Positions 9,384 to 18,394 of a DNA stretch of 64,000 nucleotides are shown one piece after another. Origin of the DNA: SZUA-100 sp965248135 (GTDB lineage Bacteria > Pseudomonadota > Alphaproteobacteria > Rhizobiales > Rhizobiaceae). Position 1 is the stretch's first letter, and each line of letters starts with the position of its first letter. The notes under the pieces were generated by a model. It made no database searches. It was not told where the DNA came from and was given only the letters and a program-made list of their open reading frames with translations. The DNA lies in NCBI GenBank assembly GCA_965248135.1, contig CBDFIN010000010.1, positions 124,001 to 188,000 of the forward strand, written 5' to 3'. The translations under genes were made by a program, and so were the position numbers.

Positions 9384-10364
9384 CTAAAGTGTTTTAGCCC
9401 AGTCGATTACTTTTTTCGCCAAAGGTTCGGTGTTTTCCGGACCAAGAATTCTGCCGGCGATGACATGCTTATATTTATCGCTGGCCGATAAAACCTCTTC
9501 GACCGTAACCTTGACATTGTTGTTCGTGCCCCACCGCTTGATGATCTTCTTGGTCATCGCATGGTCAACGACGCCGTCTTCTGGATGAAATATGAACATC
9601 GCCGGGACTGCCAGTTGCTCAAAATCCATCTCCAGCACATGGTCAATCGAGGCCTGCAACGGCAGCACCGCTTCAATTGCATAACTTGTCGTCCACCATT
9701 TGGCCTGCTCTTCGCTTCTGGGTTCGAACGAACGCTCCTTGCCAAAAATCAATGGCAATAATTGACGTGCCCACGGCAACGACAGCAGCGAAGCACCATC
9801 GGCCTTGACGGTATAATTGGGTGAGACCATCACCAGCCCACGGACATTTTTCATCAACGCGAGCTGGCCGGCCGCCCAGGTTGTCAATGTTCCACCGGTC
9901 GAGGTGGAAATGATAATGAGGTTTTCACCAATAGTCCTGCCGATGGCAATCGCCTCGGCAACATCATTGTACCAGTCGTTGACGCTGGCCTCACCCATCG
10001 CATCGCCGCCACGGCCATGTCCGGTCAATCTGGTATAAAATATATTGGCACCAAGCGATGCTGCCACAATATCAGGCAAGGGCCGGATTTCTTCCAGTGT
10101 CGCGGAAAATCCGTGGACATAGACAATCGCCCATTCAGTACGGCCGCGGCTGGCCGGCTCGTGCCATTTGATCTGCTTTTCAGCGCCCGGTGTAATGTCT
10201 TTTATGCCCCCCTCGATTTTTTGCAGATATGCATCAACATCGTCGCCGATATCGGCGGCATTGAAGGTCAGCGTTTCGTCGACCTGTTCGCGCGGCCCAA
10301 GCGCAAAGAAAATCGCCACCACAGCCAGAATTCCCAGTGCCGACAACCCAATTTTCTTAATCAC
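9384..10364 (-). CDS. Membrane-anchored alpha/beta hydrolase
   Basis: The product is about 326 residues with an N-terminal hydrophobic segment (IGLSALGILAVVAIFFAL) that is either a membrane anchor or an uncleaved signal. An alpha/beta hydrolase fold follows: oxyanion region VYVHGF, a nucleophile elbow ISTSTGGT (serine in a G/S-x-S-x-G variant), a candidate acid in HPEDGVVD and a candidate histidine in YKHVIAG. The GTG at 10364 is preceded by AGGAGA at good spacing; the frame can also be entered by a TTG five codons upstream with no matching ribosome site. It lies 33 bases upstream of sdhE on the same strand. Substrate unknown; lipase or esterase activity is plausible. Confidence 0.75.
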   Translation of the reverse strand: MIKKIGLSALGILAVVAIFFALGPREQVDETLTFNAADIGDDVDAYLQKIEGGIKDITPGAEKQIKWHEPASRGRTEWAIVYVHGFSATLEEIRPLPDIVAASLGANIFYTRLTGHGRGGDAMGEASVNDWYNDVAEAIAIGRTIGENLIIISTSTGGTLTTWAAGQLALMKNVRGLVMVSPNYTVKADGASLLSLPWARQLLPLIFGKERSFEPRSEEQAKWWTTSYAIEAVLPLQASIDHVLEMDFEQLAVPAMFIFHPEDGVVDHAMTKKIIKRWGTNNNVKVTVEEVLSASDKYKHVIAGRILGPENTEPLAKKVIDWAKTL

Positions 10365-10570
10365 TGTCTTCTCCTGCAAGTTAGTTCGACAAAGAACCGC
10401 CGATATCCCACACTATTGATTGCGCGCCGCTGCCTAACAGGTTTTGCTCCACCGGACCAGACTGCATTTAGCCCATATCTGCGGCTTCCACAGCAGATGG
10501 CTTGCAGGATTGAAGGGGACAGGACCGACTGCCCCTTGCATCCCGCCACAAGCCTTGTCACTCTAACGCC

Positions 10571-12679
10571 ATGCGCCCGTCAATTCTCAATCCGCTGTTT
10601 GCACCTCTTGCCTCGCTTGATGGCATCGGGCCAAAGCTGGAAAAGGCGCTGACCCGCCTGCTTAAGGGTGGTGATACGGCGGAGATGGCGCGGGTTGGCG
10701 ATCTGTTGTTTCACCTGCCCCATTCGATTATCGACCGGCGCAATCAGCCAGGCATCGCGCGCGCCGGTGAAGGGGCGATTGTCACAATAAAAGTTCGGGT
10801 TGACCGTCATCAGCCGCCGCCACGCGGCAACCGGCGGGTGCCTTACCGGGTCTATGTTCACGACGATACCGGTGAAATGGCGCTGGTGTATTTTCGCGGC
10901 CAGTCAAGCTGGCTTGAAAAATCATTGCCCGTTGGTGAGACCCGCTTTGTCAGCGGCCGGGTCGAGTGGTACAATGGCCGACCCAATATGGTGCACCCGG
11001 ACCATGTGGTGGCGGAGGACGAATTCGACACGTTGCCGCTGGTCGAACCGGTCTATCCCCTGACCGCCGGTATTTCCAACAAAGTTATCCAAAAGACCGT
11101 TCATACCACCCTTTCCGCTCTGCCAGAATTGCCCGAATGGATCGATCGGAAAATCCTGGATAAACATGGCTGGCTGCCGCTTGCCGATTGTTTGAGGCGC
11201 ATCCACCATCCCCGCGACGTGCTTGATATCGACCCTCAATCACCCCCGTGGCAGCGTCTTGCCCATGATGAATTGCTCGCCGGTCAATTGGCTCTGGCGT
11301 TGGTGCGTGCCCGCATGAAAAAGGCTGCCGGCAAGGCACGGATAGCCAATGGAAAAAAAGCCCGTGCCATTTTGGCGGCTCTACCCTTCGAACTGACCGA
11401 AAGCCAGAAGCGGTCTGTCGACGAAATTCTCCGAGATTTGGCCGAGCCCGAACGCATGTTGCGGCTATTGCAAGGTGATGTGGGTGCCGGCAAAACCATT
11501 GTTGCGCTGTTGGCGATGGCGGCCTGTGTCGAATCGGGCGCGCAGGCGGCGCTAATGGCACCAACGGAGATTCTGGCGCGCCAACACATGGCGACGCTTC
11601 TTCCCTTGTGCGAGGTGGCGGATATACGCCTCGCCATATTGACAGGCCGCGAAAAGGGCAAGGAACGCGCGGCAATTCAACAAAAGCTTGCCAGCGGTGA
11701 AATCGATATTTTAATCGGCACCCATGCGCTGTTTCAATCGGCAATTGAATTCGCCAATCTTGGTCTGGGCATCATCGACGAACAACACCGGTTTGGCGTG
11801 CATCAGCGGTTGGCGCTTTCGGCCAAGGGTGCTGACGCGGATATTCTGGTGATGACCGCCACACCTATTCCCCGCACCCTGGTACTGACCTTCTTCGGCG
11901 ACATGGATGTTTCAAAACTGACGGAAAAGCCTGCAGGGCGGCAGAAAATTCAAACCAATGCCGTGTCGCTTGAGCGGCTGGACCAGGTGGCGGAGCGCAT
12001 CAAGATAGCCATTGCCGGTGGCCAGAAAGCCTATTGGATATGCCCGTTGGTGGAAGAAAGTGAGGAACTGCCGGTAACCGCGGCGGAAGACCGCTTCAAA
12101 GCGTTGCAAAAGGTTTTTGGTGATGAGGTCGGGCTCGTGCATGGACGGATGAAACCGGCGGAAAAGGACGCCGCCATGCTGGCCTTCAAAGATGGTGAAA
12201 CCAGATTGCTGGTCGCAACCACGGTGATTGAGGTCGGCGTCGATGTGGGGGATGCCACCATCATGGTGATCGAACACGCAGAACGTTTCGGCCTGGCGCA
12301 ATTGCACCAGTTGCGTGGCCGGGTCGGGCGGGGTGATGCGCCATCGACCTGTCTGCTTTTGTTCAAGGCACCTTTGGGCCAGGTGGCCGAGGCGCGTATC
12401 CGGATTTTGCGTGAGACCGAGGACGGATTTTTGATCGCCGAGGAAGACCTGCGCTTGCGTGGTGAAGGCGAGGTGCTTGGGGCCCGCCAGTCGGGCATGC
12501 CGGGGTTTTCAATTGCCCGGATGGAACTGCACGGAGATCTTTTGGAACTGGCGCGCGACGAAGCAAAGCTTATCCTTTCAAACAATCCCGAACTTGCAGC
12601 AGAACAGGGAAAAGCGCTGCAAGTGATGCTTTATCTTTTCGGCCAGGACGAGGCGGTGCGGCTGATAAGGGCCGGATAG
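10571..12679 (+). CDS. recG: ATP-dependent DNA helicase RecG
   Basis: RecG remodels stalled replication forks and Holliday junctions. The 702-residue product has an N-terminal wedge/OB domain, Walker A GDVGAGKTIVALLAM near residue 303, the DEQHRFGVHQR box near residue 402, MTATPIPRTLVLTFFGDM, and the C-terminal helicase motifs QLRGRVGRG and RQSGMPGF. Length and motif order are those of full-size RecG. It is transcribed away from the hydrolase-sdhE-mfd group. The ATG at 10571 gives the typical N-terminus. Confidence 0.97.
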   Translation: MRPSILNPLFAPLASLDGIGPKLEKALTRLLKGGDTAEMARVGDLLFHLPHSIIDRRNQPGIARAGEGAIVTIKVRVDRHQPPPRGNRRVPYRVYVHDDTGEMALVYFRGQSSWLEKSLPVGETRFVSGRVEWYNGRPNMVHPDHVVAEDEFDTLPLVEPVYPLTAGISNKVIQKTVHTTLSALPELPEWIDRKILDKHGWLPLADCLRRIHHPRDVLDIDPQSPPWQRLAHDELLAGQLALALVRARMKKAAGKARIANGKKARAILAALPFELTESQKRSVDEILRDLAEPERMLRLLQGDVGAGKTIVALLAMAACVESGAQAALMAPTEILARQHMATLLPLCEVADIRLAILTGREKGKERAAIQQKLASGEIDILIGTHALFQSAIEFANLGLGIIDEQHRFGVHQRLALSAKGADADILVMTATPIPRTLVLTFFGDMDVSKLTEKPAGRQKIQTNAVSLERLDQVAERIKIAIAGGQKAYWICPLVEESEELPVTAAEDRFKALQKVFGDEVGLVHGRMKPAEKDAAMLAFKDGETRLLVATTVIEVGVDVGDATIMVIEHAERFGLAQLHQLRGRVGRGDAPSTCLLLFKAPLGQVAEARIRILRETEDGFLIAEEDLRLRGEGEVLGARQSGMPGFSIARMELHGDLLELARDEAKLILSNNPELAAEQGKALQVMLYLFGQDEAVRLIRAG

Positions 12680-12753
12680 CAGGCAGCTTGCACCAATTCC
12701 AGCATGGTAGTTTAATTGATCAGGCCCGAATTTTTTGGAAGGAAAGATGAAAA

Positions 12754-13083
12754 ATGAAACTTCGAAACTTGCAAATATCTGCTTTTCTCGCCTTCGCCGC
12801 ACTATTGGCAAACGCGCTGCCGGCCAGTGCCGATGCCATAGACGGCAATTGGTGCAACGCCAAGGGTCAGTCGCTCCATATTGACGGACCAGCTATCACC
12901 ACGCCCGGCGGCGCCAGGCTGATCGGTAATTATGACCGGCACAATTTTTCTTATAAATCACCCCAGGGTGAAGCGCACCAGGGCAAAACGCTCTCCATGT
13001 CGCAACTTTCGGAGGAGCGCATGGACATGCGCTTGCCCGATGGCGCAATTGTGCCATGGAGCCGCTGCGAAGTAGTCAGCTGA
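12754..13083 (+). CDS. Small secreted protein of unknown function
   Basis: This is a 109-residue protein with a clear cleavable signal peptide (hydrophobic run then LPASADA, cleavage near residue 27). The mature part has two cysteines (in GNWCNAKG near its start and SRCEVVS at the end), which could form a disulfide in the periplasm. A purine-rich GGAAGGAAAG precedes the ATG. I recognise no domain, though short proteins starting DGNWCN with a C-terminal cysteine are common in Hyphomicrobiales. It follows recG by 74 bases but has its own ribosome site. Confidence 0.7.
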   Translation: MKLRNLQISAFLAFAALLANALPASADAIDGNWCNAKGQSLHIDGPAITTPGGARLIGNYDRHNFSYKSPQGEAHQGKTLSMSQLSEERMDMRLPDGAIVPWSRCEVVS

Positions 13084-13193
13084 ACAACCATCATACCAGA
13101 GGCAATTGATCTCTAACCACCAAAAAACCGAGCGTCGCTGGCCGGCTTGACCAGCCAACCTTGAGCCACAAGTCCCGATTATTCTGCGTAAGG

Positions 13194-13214
13194 TCCGCCG
13201 ATCAAGTCGGCGGA
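13194..13214. other. Small inverted repeat in intergenic region
   Basis: Arms TCCGCCGA and TCGGCGGA are separated by TCAAG in the gap between two convergent genes (12754-13083 plus, 13328-13966 minus). It could fold as a transcript 3' hairpin for either gene, but there is no following T run, so it is not a standard intrinsic terminator. Confidence 0.35.
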
Positions 13215-13327
13215 TGACGATTGGCATGGATTGATCTTTGTTGCCGTTGGTATCAGTGGAAAAATTCGAATTACGCTGGCTTTCGCACGATCAAATTAGC
13301 GGTGAGCGATGAAAGCCAATGTTGATA

Positions 13328-13966
13328 TTATTCCTTGGCTTTTTTCTGCGCTTCTTCCAGCTTTTTGCGTGCTGCTTCGGCCTTTTTCTGTAGCTCTTCC
13401 TGCAACTTGTTCTGCCGCTCCTGAAGCTCTGTGCGTTTCAGCGGCGGGCCATCATAGGCGGCGGTAAATCCATTCAGTGATACTTCAATCGGGCTTTTCT
13501 TGTTTTGAAAATTAATCGAGGTCAGTTGCAGCTTACCACCCTTTTTTAGGGCCTTCAGCAACCCGGCGGAAAGCGGTACCTCGGCCAGACAACGGCTGGG
13601 CAGGCAAATCGAATAAGGCAGTTTGTTGGCTTTGCCGCCGTCGATGCTGACAGAAATCCCGGCCGGGATATATCGACCGGAAGGCACAGCGATCTGGAAA
13701 ATTTTGCGATTGACCTTTCCTTTCACCGACAACAGATTAACGGCGGTGACCAGTTGGCCAGTATCAGCGGTGATCGAATACTGCACATTACAGATTTCGT
13801 TTTCGCTCTGTTGGCTACATACTTTGAACCAAGTCCGCGGCTGTGGCTGCGGTGGCTGCTGCGCCTGTGCCAGCGCGCTGCTTACAATCAGATTTGCCGC
13901 GCCAAATGCCGCGTAGAATGCCACCGCAGTAAGCGGCTTGGATTTAACAGTATTCAAGTTTGACAT
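13328..13966 (-). CDS. Invasion-associated locus B (IalB)-family secreted protein
   Basis: The 212-residue product has an N-terminal signal peptide ending around SSALAQAQ, a Pro/Gln-rich linker, and an IalB-like beta domain beginning RTWFKVCSQQ with paired cysteines (CSQQSENEIC, and CLPSRC further on). The last 40 residues are a charged Lys/Glu/Ala-rich helix likely to form a coiled coil. IalB was named in Bartonella, but homologues are widespread in non-pathogenic Hyphomicrobiales, so the name does not imply virulence. It is probably periplasmic or outer-membrane associated. It is divergent from the binding-protein gene at 14234. Confidence 0.85.
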   Translation of the reverse strand: MSNLNTVKSKPLTAVAFYAAFGAANLIVSSALAQAQQPPQPQPRTWFKVCSQQSENEICNVQYSITADTGQLVTAVNLLSVKGKVNRKIFQIAVPSGRYIPAGISVSIDGGKANKLPYSICLPSRCLAEVPLSAGLLKALKKGGKLQLTSINFQNKKSPIEVSLNGFTAAYDGPPLKRTELQERQNKLQEELQKKAEAARKKLEEAQKKAKE

Positions 13967-14233
13967 GTAACAAAAAGCCCTTTTTGTTTACGGCATCGGC
14001 AATCGCATTTGGGGTAACAGTTCCGCGAACGATCCGTTTGATTTTTCCTGGTTCCTCTTCGCCAATTGAGGCGATTAAATGACCGCATACAAGACTCATT
14101 ATTATAGTGGCAATCACGCATTTTCCAACCCGATTACCCGGTTAGGCTTCAAATCGCCGCCGTTTGCTGTGATAAAGTCATTATCATCGAAACGAGTCGC
14201 CCGAAGGGCTACATCAAATAACGCGAGATAACC
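13967..14233. promoter_or_regulatory. Divergent promoter region, ialB-like gene and YejA-like gene
   Basis: This 267-base gap carries the upstream regions of two divergent genes. I can point to no certain promoter element or palindrome. A purine-rich GAGATAACC sits just before the plus-strand ATG and may serve as a weak ribosome site. Confidence 0.3.
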
Positions 14234-16069
14234 ATGCTAGGACGCCATAATAGTGTGCCTGACCTGATATTAATTGGGTTATTGACGATTGTTTTAATGT
14301 TTTTCTCCTCCAACGCGCCCGGCGCTCAGCCGTCGCACGGTATAGCCATGCACGGTGAACCGGCGCTGGCAGCGGATTTTCCGCATCTGCCCTATGTAAA
14401 TCCCGCAGCACCCAAGGGCGGCACGATTACCTATGGTGTTCGCGGCAATTTCGACAGTTTGAACCCGTTTATCCTCAAAAGCATCCGCACCACCGCGCGG
14501 GGCGTGTGGGATCCCGCTTTTGGCAATCTGGTTTACGAATCATTGTTGCACCGTTCACGCGACGAGGCATTCACCTTGTATGGGCTTTTGGCCGAAAGTG
14601 TTGAAACCGGACCCGAACGCAAATGGGTGACATTTTATCTCAACCCCAAGGCCCGGTTTTCAGATGAAAATCCGGTCACGGCCGACGACGTGATTTTTAC
14701 CTTCAAGCTGTTGAAAGAGAAAGGTCGCCCACCCTATTCAAGCCGAATGAACAAAGTTACAGGCATGGAGAGAGTTGGCGAACGCGGCATTCGCATCAAT
14801 TTCAACGACGAGGCAGACCGCGAGCTGGCGCTGCTATTCGGCATGATGCCCATTTTGCCAAAACACGCGACCGATGCCGCCAATTTCGATAAGTCCACGC
14901 TAAAACCACAGATTGGCAGCGGACCTTATGCGGTTTCAAAAGTCGAGCCGGGCGAACGCATCACCTTTAAACGTAATCTCAATTATTGGGCGCGGGATCT
15001 GCCAATCAAAAAAGGCCAGGACAATTTTGACGAGGTAAAAGTCGAGTATTTCACTTCTGCCAGCACAATGTTCGAGGCGTTTAAAAAGGGCCTGTTTGAT
15101 ATTCACCCGGAAGGTGATCCCGGCAAATGGCGGCAAGCCTATGACATTCCTGCGGTCACCGACGGCAGGGTCATCAAGGAAGAGTTCAACCCCGGCACAC
15201 CCGCTTCTATGCTTGGTTTTGTGTTCAACACAAGGCGTGAGATTTTCAAAAATCGTGATGTGCGCCGGGCGCTTGCAATGTTGTTTGATTTTGAGTGGGC
15301 CAACTCCAATTTGTTCTTTGGTGCCTACCGGCGAACCGGCTCGTATTATCATGGATCCGAGCTTTCGGCCCTTGGTCGTCCGGCAAGCAAGGCAGAACGG
15401 AACCTGCTGGCACCATTTCCGGGTGCGGTTTCTGACGAAGTTATGCAAGGCCGTTACAAACCGGTAGTCTCGGACGGTTCGGGCCGCGACCGGAAAATAT
15501 TGAAATTGGCGCTGGGTATTTTGCGAAAAGCCGGATTCAAACTACAAGACGGGCAGATGATGACGGCTGAGGGCAACCCGTTCAGCTTCGAAATCATGAC
15601 GACAACCAAAGATCAGGAGCGGTTGGCGTTAGCATGGCAGCGCACGCTTGCAAGGCTTGGCATCGAACTGACCCCGCGTTCGGTCGACGACACTCAATTC
15701 CAGCGGCGCAAGGGACAGTTTGACTATGATGTTGTGGTCGCGCGCTACTATGCGTCGCTTTCTCCGGGTGCTGAACAGGAGTTCCGCTGGGGCTCTGCTG
15801 CCCGCGACCAGCAAGGATCGTTCAATTTTGCCGGTACGGCAGAACCGGCCATCGATGCGATGATAGCTGCAATGCTTGCGGCCCGAGGCCGCGACGACTT
15901 CATCGCGGCGGTGCGGGCGTTCGACCGGGTGCTGATTTCCGGCCATTATCTCGTGCCGTTGTATCATCTTGAGCAGCAGTGGGTTGCCCGTTGGGGCCAT
16001 ATACAACATCCCGAAAAACTGCCACTCTATGGCTATCGTCTGCCGACCTGGTGGGCGAAACCTCAATAA
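14234..16069 (+). CDS. ABC transporter substrate-binding protein, oligopeptide/microcin C (YejA-like) type
   Basis: This is a periplasmic solute-binding protein of family 5 (peptide/nickel/opine type), 611 residues, with a signal peptide ending near SSNAPGAQ. The start of the mature part, HGIAMHGEPALAADFPHLPYVNPAAPKGG, matches the YejA subgroup that feeds the YejBEF importer for oligopeptides and microcin C. Family landmarks include LAESVE, ARFSDENPVTADDVIFTFK and IGSGPYAVSKVEPG. No permease or ATPase gene is next to it, so it is an orphan component here. It appears to lead a plus-strand unit with the two following genes. Confidence 0.88.
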   Translation: MLGRHNSVPDLILIGLLTIVLMFFSSNAPGAQPSHGIAMHGEPALAADFPHLPYVNPAAPKGGTITYGVRGNFDSLNPFILKSIRTTARGVWDPAFGNLVYESLLHRSRDEAFTLYGLLAESVETGPERKWVTFYLNPKARFSDENPVTADDVIFTFKLLKEKGRPPYSSRMNKVTGMERVGERGIRINFNDEADRELALLFGMMPILPKHATDAANFDKSTLKPQIGSGPYAVSKVEPGERITFKRNLNYWARDLPIKKGQDNFDEVKVEYFTSASTMFEAFKKGLFDIHPEGDPGKWRQAYDIPAVTDGRVIKEEFNPGTPASMLGFVFNTRREIFKNRDVRRALAMLFDFEWANSNLFFGAYRRTGSYYHGSELSALGRPASKAERNLLAPFPGAVSDEVMQGRYKPVVSDGSGRDRKILKLALGILRKAGFKLQDGQMMTAEGNPFSFEIMTTTKDQERLALAWQRTLARLGIELTPRSVDDTQFQRRKGQFDYDVVVARYYASLSPGAEQEFRWGSAARDQQGSFNFAGTAEPAIDAMIAAMLAARGRDDFIAAVRAFDRVLISGHYLVPLYHLEQQWVARWGHIQHPEKLPLYGYRLPTWWAKPQ

Positions 16070-16085
16070 ATCATGGTACTTCGAA

Positions 16086-16748
16086 ATGGCAAAGATCAAA
16101 CTTGACGTAGTTTCCGATGTGATGTGTCCGTGGTGTTACATCGGCAGGAAACGGCTCGACAAGGCGCTCAATTTACTCAAGGACATCGAGGTGGAAATCC
16201 GCTGGCGACCATTTCAGCTTGATGCGACACTGCCGGCCGAGGGCAAGGACCGCCGGCAATATCTTGAAGACAAATTCGGTGGACCCGAACAGGCGCGCGA
16301 TATCTATAACAACATAGAAGCCGCTGGTTTTGTGGAAGGCATCGATTTTGCCTTCGACAAAATCAAGATCGCGCCAAACACCCTTAACGCCCACCGCTTG
16401 ATCCGCTGGTCGATCAATGGCGGCGAGGACGTGCACCAGGCGATGGTCGACCGGTTATTTGAACTGTTCTTTCTGGAGGGCGCCAATTTGGCGGACAATG
16501 ATGTGTTGGTCGAAGCCGGGCGCGGTGTCGGTATGGATGGCGAGACCTTGGCGAGCCTGCTGCCGACCGATGCTGATGTGAAAGAGGTTCAAGAGGAAAT
16601 CGCAGTCGCACAAAAAATGGGGGTAACGGGTGTGCCCTGCTTTATCATCGACAACAAATACGCGGTGGTCGGCGCTCAGAATCCCGAGACCCTCGCTGAG
16701 GCAATAACAAATGCAGCAGAAGAGACGAAAGAAGACACCAGCGTATGA
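16086..16748 (+). CDS. DsbA-family (FrnE-like) thioredoxin-fold oxidoreductase
   Basis: The 220-residue thioredoxin-fold protein has CPWC (DVMCPWCYIGRKRL, residues 7-20) at the start and a cis-proline region MGVTGVPCFIIDNKYAVVGAQ in the C-terminal half. This pattern is found in FrnE and 2-hydroxychromene-2-carboxylate isomerase-like proteins. No signal peptide is present, so it is cytoplasmic. The ATG at 16086 is used because the active-site cysteines then fall close to the N-terminus; the open frame runs further upstream into the previous gene. Its stop overlaps the next gene's start (ATGA), indicating coupling. Confidence 0.85.
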   Translation: MAKIKLDVVSDVMCPWCYIGRKRLDKALNLLKDIEVEIRWRPFQLDATLPAEGKDRRQYLEDKFGGPEQARDIYNNIEAAGFVEGIDFAFDKIKIAPNTLNAHRLIRWSINGGEDVHQAMVDRLFELFFLEGANLADNDVLVEAGRGVGMDGETLASLLPTDADVKEVQEEIAVAQKMGVTGVPCFIIDNKYAVVGAQNPETLAEAITNAAEETKEDTSV

Positions 16749-17719
16749 ATGACCATCCTTCACTTGACGATATCCGCAATACTGCAACTCGCATCGCTCC
16801 CCACATTATCGAAACCCCATTACTGCCGTGCTATGGCCCTGAGTTGCTAGAACGTATTGGCCCCGAAAGCGATGTGCATCTGAAACTTGAATTGCTGCAG
16901 CGCGCAGGAAGTTTCAAGGCACGCGGCGCGTTGAATGTCATCATGAATTTGGGTGACGAGGCGAAGGAGAACGGCGTCACCGCCTTTTCCGCCGGTAACC
17001 ACGCCATCGCCACCGCCTATGCCGCAAAAGTGCTCGGAGTGTCGGCAAAGGTAGCCATGCCGAAAACCGCCAATCCCTATCGGGTTGAGCGATGCCTCGC
17101 CCTTGGAGCAGAAATCGTTTTTGCCGGCAGCATGATGGAACTGTTCGAAATCGGTGACAGATTACAGAAAGAGGAAGGCCGGGCGCTTGTTCACCCTTTC
17201 GAGGGTGCGCACACCTTCGAAGGCACCGGTACGATCGGTATGGAAATTTGCCAATCAATAGAAGGGCTTGATGCGGTGGTCGTGCCGGTTGGCGGTGGCG
17301 GGCTTATTTCCGGCATCGCGTTGGCGGTCAAGAACCTGCAACCCGATTGCAAGGTCATCGGGGTGGAACCGGAAGGTGCCAAGGGAATGGTCGATTCCCT
17401 GCAAAAGGGTAAACCGCTGGACAAAGTTGAACTCAATTGTATTGCCGACAGCCTAAGCGCGCCACTGCACATGCCGCAATCGTTTGCGATTATTCAGAAA
17501 TTCGTCGATCAGATGGTGACAATTTCAGACCGGCAGATGATCGACACAATGCAGCTAATGTTTGCTGATCTGAAACTTGCAGTGGAACCGGCAGGCGCCA
17601 GCGCCATTGCCGCGATGCTTGGCCCACTAAAGAAACAACTAACCGGCAAAAGGGTGGCGCTGGTCATATGTGGCACCAATATCGACATGGAAACACATGC
17701 TAAGATTATTTCGAGTTGA
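16745..17719 (+). CDS. PLP-dependent threonine/serine dehydratase-like enzyme
   Basis: A fold-type II PLP enzyme of 324 residues. The Schiff-base lysine is K58 in GSFKARGA, an asparagine sits in SAGNHAIATAYAAK, and the glycine-rich phosphate loop is PVGGGGLISG near residue 182. It lacks the C-terminal ACT-like regulatory domain of biosynthetic IlvA, so it resembles catabolic threonine/serine dehydratases or hydroxyaspartate dehydratases. It overlaps the preceding DsbA-like gene by four bases and runs 14 bases into the convergent DUF1467 gene. Exact substrate is not determined. Confidence 0.85.
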   Translation: MNDHPSLDDIRNTATRIAPHIIETPLLPCYGPELLERIGPESDVHLKLELLQRAGSFKARGALNVIMNLGDEAKENGVTAFSAGNHAIATAYAAKVLGVSAKVAMPKTANPYRVERCLALGAEIVFAGSMMELFEIGDRLQKEEGRALVHPFEGAHTFEGTGTIGMEICQSIEGLDAVVVPVGGGGLISGIALAVKNLQPDCKVIGVEPEGAKGMVDSLQKGKPLDKVELNCIADSLSAPLHMPQSFAIIQKFVDQMVTISDRQMIDTMQLMFADLKLAVEPAGASAIAAMLGPLKKQLTGKRVALVICGTNIDMETHAKIISS

Positions 17720-17984
17720 GCGATTGCGGCCCCAGAAAGTCGAAGGTTGAAAAACTCAAGCCAAATTTTTCGACCGCCAGCCAAAGTGCAATAAAAATCA
17801 CCGCGCTGATAACGGTATTGACCAACAACTTACGCCACATATGAGGTTTGACTGGTGCACTGGAAACGGTGCCAAGAATGATTTCGCCTTCATCGTCCTG
17901 GGTCCGGTGACCAAATGGCAAGGTGGCGAATAACATAACCCACCACAGGATGAAGAAAACAGCGAATGCCGTTAAACCAGACAA
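17706..17984 (-). CDS. DUF1467-family small inner-membrane protein (TTG start)
   Basis: A 92-residue protein with two membrane segments (near the start, AFAVFFILWWVMLFATLPF, and LLVNTVISAVIFIALWLAV) separated by an acidic loop beginning GHRTQDDEGE. The pattern is that of DUF1467 proteins of alphaproteobacteria. The start is a TTG at 17984: GGAGGAGGT lies just upstream and overlaps the last codons and TAG stop of the epimerase gene, implying translational coupling. Function unknown. It closes the nuo-birA-rnj-mce block. Confidence 0.8.
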   Translation of the reverse strand: MSGLTAFAVFFILWWVMLFATLPFGHRTQDDEGEIILGTVSSAPVKPHMWRKLLVNTVISAVIFIALWLAVEKFGLSFSTFDFLGPQSLNSK

Positions 17985-17986
17985 AA

Positions 17987-18391
17987 CTATACCTCCTCCA
18001 GCTCGATTAAAGTGCCGCAAAAATCCTTGGGATGCAGAAACAATACTGGCTTGCCATGCGCGCCGGTTTTGGGCTTGCCATCACCCAGAACACGGGCACC
18101 ACCGGTAATCAAATGATCGCGAGCGGCCCGGATATCCTCCACCTCATAGCAAATATGGTGCATGGCGCCGGATGGATTCTTTTCGATAAACCTGGCTATC
18201 GCCGAATTCTCTCCAAGTGGTTCAAGCAACTCGATCTTGGTGTTATCCAATTCAACGAAAGCCACGGTTACCCCGTGTTCAGGCAGAGCTTGCGGCCGGG
18301 ACACTTTAGCGCCAAGTGTATCGCGATATTTGGCTGTTGCCGCAGCAAGATCAGGCACCGCGATGGCAACATGATTTAGTCGTTCCAGCAT
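17987..18391 (-). CDS. mce: Methylmalonyl-CoA epimerase
   Basis: A glyoxalase/vicinal-oxygen-chelate fold enzyme that interconverts the (R) and (S) forms of methylmalonyl-CoA in propionyl-CoA breakdown. The 134-residue product starts MLERLNHVAIAVPDL with the first metal-ligand histidine, and has MHHICYEVEDI and a final glutamate in GTLIELEEV, in the positions expected for metal ligands. The stop of rnj is 3 bases upstream of its start region. Its last codons form the ribosome site of the next gene. An rnj-mce-DUF1467 order is common in Hyphomicrobiales. Confidence 0.92.
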   Translation of the reverse strand: MLERLNHVAIAVPDLAAATAKYRDTLGAKVSRPQALPEHGVTVAFVELDNTKIELLEPLGENSAIARFIEKNPSGAMHHICYEVEDIRAARDHLITGGARVLGDGKPKTGAHGKPVLFLHPKDFCGTLIELEEV

Positions 18392-18394
18392 CAA

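Noticed and set aside
13194..13214. Intrinsic terminator between convergent genes
   Set aside because: The stem is good but no T run follows on either strand.
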